Shown: positions 58,311 through 64,000 of the stretch, piece after piece
Position numbering within the stretch: position 1 is the first letter of the stretch
How the letters are laid out: each line of letters opens with the position of its first letter
DNA from: Vicia villosa
Taxonomy: Eukaryota > Streptophyta > Magnoliopsida > Fabales > Fabaceae
Assembly: GCF_029867415.1 (NCBI RefSeq)
Contig: NC_081180.1
Coordinates: 28,358,808 to 28,422,807 of the forward strand
Direction of reading: 5' to 3'
DNA: 64,000 nt
The notes under the pieces: model-generated
The model's input: the letters and a program-made list of their open reading frames with translations, nothing else
Databases searched by the model: none
Told to the model about the DNA's origin: nothing
Program-made: the position numbers and the translations under genes

Positions 58311-60049
58311 ACATGACTGCTAGACAAGTGAAAGAAGCCATTAAGGACGGTGCGACAGTGTTCATGTTGTTCGCAATGATGGATCTGAAAGAGAAGGTGG
58401 TGCGTAGTGAATTACCAGTAGTTTGTGAATTTCCGGAAGTTTTTCCTGAAGATGTGAATGACTTACCACCGGAAAGAGAAGTAGAGTTTACGATTGAATT
58501 GGTTCCGGGAACTAGTCCAGTGTCGATGGCACCATATCGTATGTCACCATCAGAGTTGGCCGAGTTGAAGAAGCAATTAGAGGAGTTACTTGAGAAGAAA
58601 TTCATTCGTCCAAGTGTTTCCCCGTGGGGTGCACCGGTATTGTTGGTAAAGAAGAAAGAGGGTTCCATGAGACTATGTGTAGACTACCGACAATTAAACA
58701 AAGTTACTATCAAGAATCGGTATCCGTTGCCGAGGATTGATGACTTGATGGATCAGTTGGTTGGGGCTTGCGTGTTTAGTAAAATTGATCTGAGGTCTGG
58801 ATATCACCAAATTCGAGTGAAAGAAGATGACATTCAGAAGACGGCGTTTAGAACAAGGTATGGGCATTATGAATATTCGGTGATGCCATTTGGAGTTACG
58901 AATGCACCTGGTGTTTTTATGGAGTATATGAATAGAATCTTCCATCCTTATCTTGATAAATTTGTGGTAGTATTTATAGATGATATTTTGATATACTCCA
59001 AGAACGAAGAAGAGCATGCAGAACATCTCAGAACTGTGTTAGAATTATTGAAGGAGAAGAGACTTTTCGCAAAATTGTCAAAGTGCGAATTTTGGTTGAA
59101 TGAGGTTAGTTTCCTTGGACATGTGATTTCTAAGAATGGTATTGCTGTTGATCCTACGAAGATAGAAGCGGTATCTCAGTGGGAAGCTCCGAAATCAGTG
59201 TCGGAAATTCGTAGTTTTCTTGGCCTTGCAGGTTACTACAGAAAGTTTATAGAAGGCTTTTCAAAGTTAGCATTGCCGTTAACTAAATTGACCAGGAAGG
59301 GTCAGACTTTTATTTGGGATGCAAAATGCGAAGAGGGATTCCAAGAGTTGAAGAAGAGGCTGACGAGTGCTCCTATCTTAATTTTGCCGAATCCGGCAGA
59401 ATCTTTTGTTGTTTATTGCGATGCTTCGCTGATGGGTTTAGGTGGTGTACTGATGCAGAATCAACAAGTGGTCGCATATGCTTCGAGACAACTTAAAGCG
59501 CATGAAAGGAATTATCCGACTCATGATTTAGAGCTGGCAGCTGTGGTTTTTGTCTTGAAATTGTGGCGACATTATTTGTACGGTTCGAGGTTCGAGGTGT
59601 TCAGTGACCACAAGAGCCTGAAGTATCTCTTTGACCAGAAAGAGCTGAATATGAGACAGAGGAGGTGGCTAGAATTCTTGAAGGACTATGATTTTGGTTT
59701 GAATTACCATCCTGGTAAGGCAAACGTAGTTGCTGACGCATTGAGCAGGAAAACTTTGCATATGTCTATGCTAATGGTTAGAGAATTGGATTTGATTGAA
59801 CAATTCCGCGATTTGAGTTTGATATGCGAAGGTACTACTACTAGTATTAAATTGGGTATGCTGAAGCTGACCAGTGGTATTCTTGAAGAGATCAGAGAGG
59901 GTCAAAAAGCTGATGTTGAGTTAATCGATAAGTTGACTTCGATTAATCAAGGTAAAGGAGGTGAATTCAGAGTTGACGAGAATGGTATATTGAGGTTGGG
60001 GACAGGGTTTGTGTTCCTGATCTTGCTGAACTCCGGAAGAGTATTCTAG
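58276..60049 (+). pseudogene. Gypsy reverse transcriptase and RNase H
   Basis: The first in-frame ATG is 58313, but similarity begins upstream near 58276. RT motifs: [13 protein letters not shown], then [12 protein letters not shown], then the catalytic [10 protein letters not shown] near residue 221. RNase H has [15 protein letters not shown] and [11 protein letters not shown], and is followed by [17 protein letters not shown]. It ends at a frameshift in a G-run near 59997-60002. Catalytic residues appear intact. Confidence 0.92.
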
Positions 60050-61305
60050 AAGAAGGACACCGTAGTGGATTGAGTATTCATCCTGGTGCTACCAAGATGT
60101 ATCATGATTTGAAAAAGCTGTTTTGGTGGCCGGGAATGAAGAAGGAAATTGCTGAATTTGTATTCTCTTGTTTGACGTGTCAGAAGTCAAAAGTTGAACA
60201 TCAGAAGCCATATGGATTCATGCAACCGATGTTTATTCCCGAGTGGAAGTGGGATAGCATATCAATGGATTTTGTTTCTGGGTTGCCGAGGACCGTTAAG
60301 AATTGTGAAGCTATCTGGGTTGTTGTAGACAGGTTGACGAAGTCTGCACATTTCATACCAGTGAGAATGGATTATCCGATGGAAAAGTTGGCTCAATTGT
60401 ATATTGAGAAGATAGTTAGCCTACATGGTATTCCTTCGAGTATCGTGTCAGACAGAGATCCGAGATTCACGTCGAAGTTCTGGGAAGGTTTGCAGAAGGC
60501 TTTGGGTACTAAGCTGAGATTGAGTTCTGCTTATCATCCGCAGACAGATGGACAGACTGAGAGGACGATTCAGTCGTTAGAAGATTTGTTACGTGCTTGT
60601 GTACTAGAAAAAGGAGGTGCTTGGGATAGTTATCTGCCTTTGATTGAGTTTACCTACAACAACAGTTTTCATTCGAGTATCGGTATGGCTCCGTTTGAAG
60701 CTTTGTATGGTCGGAGGTGTAGAACGCCTTTATGTTGGTATGAGTCCGGTGAGAGTGCTGTGATTGGACCGGAAATTGTACAACAAACTACGGAAAAGAT
60801 TAAGATGATTCAAGAGAAGATGAAAGCGTCTCAGAGTCGTCAAAAGAGTTACCATGACAAGAGGAGGAAAACACTTGAGTTTCAAGAGGGAGACCATGTG
60901 TTTATGAGAGTTACTCCTATGACAGGAATTGGTAGGGCGTTGAAGTCGAAGAAGTTGACTCCGCGTTTTATTGGACCTTTCCAAGTTTCCGAAAAGGTGG
61001 GAGAAGTAGCTTATCGTATTGCTTTGCCGCCAATGCTTGCAAATTTGCATGACGTATTTCATGTATCGCAATTGAGGAAGTACGTTGCGGATCCATCCCA
61101 TGTGATTCAAGTAGATGATGTGCAGGTGAAAGATAACTTGACCGTTGAAACCTTACCTGTGAGGATTGAAGATCGGAAGCTGAAACAGTTGCGTGGCAAG
61201 GAAATAGCCTTGGTCAGAGTAGCTTGGGGAGGACCAGCTGAGGGGAATGTCACCTGGGAGTTGGAAAGCCAGATGAAAGATTCCTATCCGGAACTCTTTG
61301 CTTGA
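60003..61305 (+). pseudogene. Gypsy integrase with chromodomain-like C-terminus
   Basis: The frame resumes after the G-run. It has the zinc domain (histidines near HRSGLSIHP and the CLTCQKSK pair), the DDE core (SISMDFVSGLPR, SDRDPRFTSKFWEGL and the following Glu region) and the C-terminal GPFQVSEKVGEVAYRI. The tail (DRKLKQLRGKEIALVRVAWG, TWELESQMKDSYPELF) is the chromodomain-like module of Tekay/Del elements, thought to steer integration to heterochromatin. It is complete to its stop, 42 bp before the 3' LTR. Confidence 0.92.
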
Positions 61306-61333
61306 GGTATGTTTTCGAGGACGAAAACTCTTT

Positions 61334-61347
61334 TAGTGGGGGAGAGT
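61334..61347 (+). other. Polypurine tract
   Basis: AGTGGGGGAGAGT directly before the 3' LTR; primes plus-strand synthesis. Confidence 0.85.
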
Positions 61348-62219
61348 TGTAACATCCCAAAATTTCTAATTTAATTAGTTTAATTTAATTTTAAATTAAT
61401 TAATTTGGATTAGCATTTTATTGGAATTATGTGGAAAGAAATATAAAGTGTTAAGTTGTTGGGCCTTATGGTGGAATTAGTAATAAGGGGGTGTAAGTGT
61501 AAGGGAGCCCATCTCTAATTTTATGTTTTCATGAAATAAGGAAAAACAAGAGGAAAAGAGTTAGAACGTGAAAAACAAGAAGTTGTGAGAAGAGGAGCTG
61601 AAGAACGTGAAAGAGAACCAAGAGGGAGAAGACCCACTCAAGGATTTGACTAAGGTAAGGGGGGACTTCTCTGATTATCATCTATTATCGGGTTAGGGGT
61701 TAATGATATTGAATAGATGTAGGATTCGGGTCAATTGAGTCATATGATAGGTTTAGGGATTGAATCAAATTGTATGATAATTGATCTTGTGTATGAAATC
61801 TATGATATTGTGTGATCATGGCTTTGTTTTGATGTGTAATTGATGCATTGTGAGGTGTATTTCGTGGTATGTGTGCATTTCATTTCCTATTATTCGAATT
61901 GGTGTAATTGGAATGTGTTGGGAATGGTTGGAATGCTGTTTTCTGCAGAATTTGGGGTTGCAGGTACGCAGTAACCGGTTACTGGGAGCAGGGTAACCGA
62001 TTACTGTAGTGTAAAAAGGGAAATATTGCTGGCTGGGAGTCGGTAATCGGTTACTGAAACAGGGTAACCGATTACCCATACAAAAAACAGGGGGATGTAT
62101 TTTCTGGGAGTCAGTAATCGGTTACTGAAAACAGGGTAACCGATTACCCATACAAAAACCAGGGGGATGTGTTTCGTGAGTCAGGGTAACCGGTTACTGG
62201 CCTTTGGGTAACCGATTAC
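61348..62219 (+). repeat. 3' LTR of the gypsy element, truncated
   Basis: It corresponds to bases 1-872 of the 5' LTR and stops inside a palindrome (GTAACCGATTAC), then switches to unrelated sequence. Confidence 0.92.
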
Positions 62220-62226
62220 TGACTTA

Positions 62227-62272
62227 TTAATGCGGCACTTAAGGACATAGTTAATGCGGCACTTAAGGACAT
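62227..62272. repeat. 22-bp direct repeat, two copies
   Basis: TTAATGCGGCACTTAAGGAC plus AT occurs at 62227 and 62251, just past the LTR breakpoint. Confidence 0.9.
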
Positions 62273-62829
62273 CATGTTGTAAAAGCACGAGTCTATTGCA
62301 CTCAAGTGAATTGGTCATAATAATCATTAGGAGGTGAATAATATACATTATCTACGAGTACCAACTTGTAACTTTAAGTCAATTATATAATACTAGTTGT
62401 ATTCTTTGACTTATTTCTTCTGCTGCATGGTCCTTTAAGACAACATAATTGATAATTATATAGAGATATTCAATTGTAAATTTATTCTTAAAATATGAAA
62501 TATAATTTTTCAAAAAAATATAAAATATATTAAATGTACAAATATGATAAATTTATAAATAAAATCTTCTATTTTTAATAACCTTAATATTTGATTTGGT
62601 ATCGCTAAGCTACTAAAAGAGAGTTAAAATTATTTAAGATAGAAATTTCACTCCCATTCATTAAATTTTATTAAAAAAAAATCAAAATGAAAAATATATT
62701 AACGATCAAAACAAGTCATTCTAGCACAACATGTATCGAAGATGACAAGAATTTATTCAAAATTACAACACAAAATTTCGGGAAAAAAAAAACAACACAA
62801 AGATGTCTACAACACAATTGGTAAGCAAG
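62273..62829. other. Unassigned AT-rich sequence
   Basis: No gene recognised. Confidence 0.45.
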
Positions 62830-63306
62830 ATAAATGATTTAGCCTTGAAACCCTATAATCAAAATCAAAAGTAAAATATTTCGACATTAACCACCTATAA
62901 GATTTAAGCTTTATCCTTTTTGATAACGCCTACAAATGCTCCTCTTTATTCTAAAAGGACGAATGTTTCACTCTTTCAAATAATCAAAATCACAGAGAGC
63001 CAAATAGAATTAAACAGTAACCGAACATTCTTCAAAAAAACCAACTAGCCCACCAAACTGTAAGATAAAATCCAATAATTTTCCTTAAAATGCCGTTGAG
63101 AATCCTAGCCAATTTGAAATAATAGGCCACATACTACCAAAAAAATTATAGTTTACTAACAAATGATCTCTGTCTTCATCCATCGCCACATATCTTTGAT
63201 CATTCGTAGCAAGAATATGCCGCCTAGCCAAATTTTCCTTCATCATTATACGATTCAAAAACAACTGCCATACAAAAATAGAAACCTTAAACGACATAGT
63301 CTTCAA
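62830..63306 (-). pseudogene. LINE ORF2 C-terminal fragment
   Basis: The minus frame reads FKVSIFVWQLFLNRIMMKEN, then LARRHIL, then HLLVNYNFFGSMWPIISNWLGFS, the segment around the zf-RVT finger, though its key cysteines are lost. Downstream frames with stops continue to about 62830 with the W/K-rich C-terminus. It lies next to a SIRE-like gag start, so the LINE sequence probably interrupted that element. Confidence 0.7.
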
Positions 63307-64000
63307 TGAAAATTTTAAATATATATTTCACAAGTCAAACTTATCACCATTAAACAGTGGAGGTGTGTTTAGGAAAATCCTCTTGTTAGAAGAAGTGTTT
63401 GAAGTCTTCTTCCTCCTTTGACGATTAGTTATTAAAAAGGAGTTAGACTATGATGCCACTTATTGGACATGTGAGTCCATACACAAGAGGCGGGGGAATT
63501 GTGTGGGTTTGAAAAGTATGGGTTACAAAAAATAAATTTATGAAATCAGAGTTTGAAAATATTTGTCAAAACAAACAAGTAAGTAAGCAAAGGAAAAAGA
63601 ATATATAGAAAGAAAAAAAGGAAAGGAAATAATTGTAATGTAAAAGAGTTAAGGGAAAGAGAAATACACTAGAGATTTATACGGGTTCGGCCTAATAACT
63701 TATCCTAATCTTCTCCCAGAGAATTCTTCTTCAGAATATCCACTATCTTGAGAGCTTTCAATAGGATATGCTTATGAGCCTCATCTTATAAGGATATAAA
63801 GTTTTCCAGTGTTTAACTTTCGACCAAAATAACAAACGCAGTTTAGAGTGACTATCCTCTAAACTAAACTCAGATTTTATACGGGTTGATCTCAAGCCAA
63901 GATGGAGTTTTATGCTGGTTATCCTCCAAATTGAACATGGGTTTTATACGGGGTTAACATTTGAACCCATATGAGATTTTACACAGGCTAATCTCAAACC
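63307..64000 (-). mobile_element. Start of another SIRE-like copia element (runs off the window)
   Basis: The minus strand at 63310-63370 reads TPPLFNGDKFDL followed by TGA where Trp is expected, the N-terminal Gag motif of this lineage. GACTATGATGCCACT (63447-63461) is a worn complement of the tRNA-Met primer site. An LTR-like region with a GAGGCGGGGGAATTG block next to its end follows to the window edge. Confidence 0.5.

Larger units (their letters stand above)
54934..62219 (+). mobile_element. Ty3/gypsy chromovirus (Tekay/Del-like), recent, 3' LTR truncated
   Basis: Order: 5' LTR (54934-56806), tRNA-Met primer site, gag-protease, RT, RNase H, integrase with chromodomain-like tail, polypurine tract, and 3' LTR missing its last 1.0 kb. 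RT before integrase marks Ty3/gypsy. The 872 bp that both LTRs share have equal length and I saw no difference, so the insertion is very recent. Even so, two frameshifts and a lost zinc-knuckle cysteine disable it. The target duplication cannot be checked because the right end is gone. Confidence 0.93.

Noticed and set aside
55402..62079. Duplicated 87-codon minus-strand ORF at 55402-55665 and 61816-62079
   Set aside because: It is an LTR-internal open frame, antisense to the element and spanning the palindrome cluster; no protein features.

Overview
This window is plant nuclear DNA: AT-rich, full of LTR retrotransposons, with intron-bearing gene fragments and a single-exon cytokinin-biosynthesis gene. 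The repeat families (large Ty3/gypsy LTRs, SIRE/Maximus-type Ty1/copia, short TRIM and Stowaway elements) and the feel of the protein matches suggest a papilionoid legume, probably of the vetch, pea and clover group. That placement is inference. No bacterial, organellar or rRNA signature was seen.

Only one gene looks intact: an adenylate isopentenyltransferase (IPT) on the minus strand at 7908-8915. It has a plausible promoter and a leader intron upstream (8952-9640). Everything else is mobile DNA or its debris. To the left, at about 2660-6202, lies a Helitron-like segment. It ends in a terminal hairpin plus CTAG and carries intron-containing fragments of two unrelated host genes, a GONST1-type GDP-mannose transporter and the co-chaperone HOP/STI1.

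At 10080-19745 one decayed minus-strand LINE has been split by a large solo LTR (which itself holds a second solo LTR), by a small CACTA transposon and by a third solo LTR. Each insert has an exact target-site duplication. The two joins checked at codon level (CACTA and large solo LTR) resume in one reading frame once the insert is removed. A TRIM follows at 20172-20660. The stretch 22185-23890 is a minisatellite of about 39 bp bounded by Helitron-like 3' ends pointing outwards. The stretch 23890-30500 is AT-rich, with local tandem duplications, two candidate MITEs and one pseudogene.

A complete SIRE-type Ty1/copia element, minus strand, occupies 30522-40107 with TSD AATAC and near-identical LTRs, but its gag and pol are broken. 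Next come a decayed acidic coding region (42240-43190), an older SIRE-like remnant (43220-45890), a 5'-truncated LINE (45893-46808), a Stowaway MITE and an old copia LTR. A second Ty1/copia element, minus strand (48817-54933), keeps its 3' LTR but shows no 5' LTR. At its upstream side sits a young chromodomain Ty3/gypsy element, plus strand (54934-62219), with two frameshifts and a 3' LTR cut short inside a palindrome cluster. The window ends with another LINE fragment and the start of a further SIRE-like element.

The observations most worth following are: palindrome-linker-palindrome cassettes shared by otherwise different LTR families; the Helitron ends tied to minisatellites; the gene-capturing Helitron; and the insertion order readable from TSDs and reading frame. 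I found no new enzymatic or defence system.
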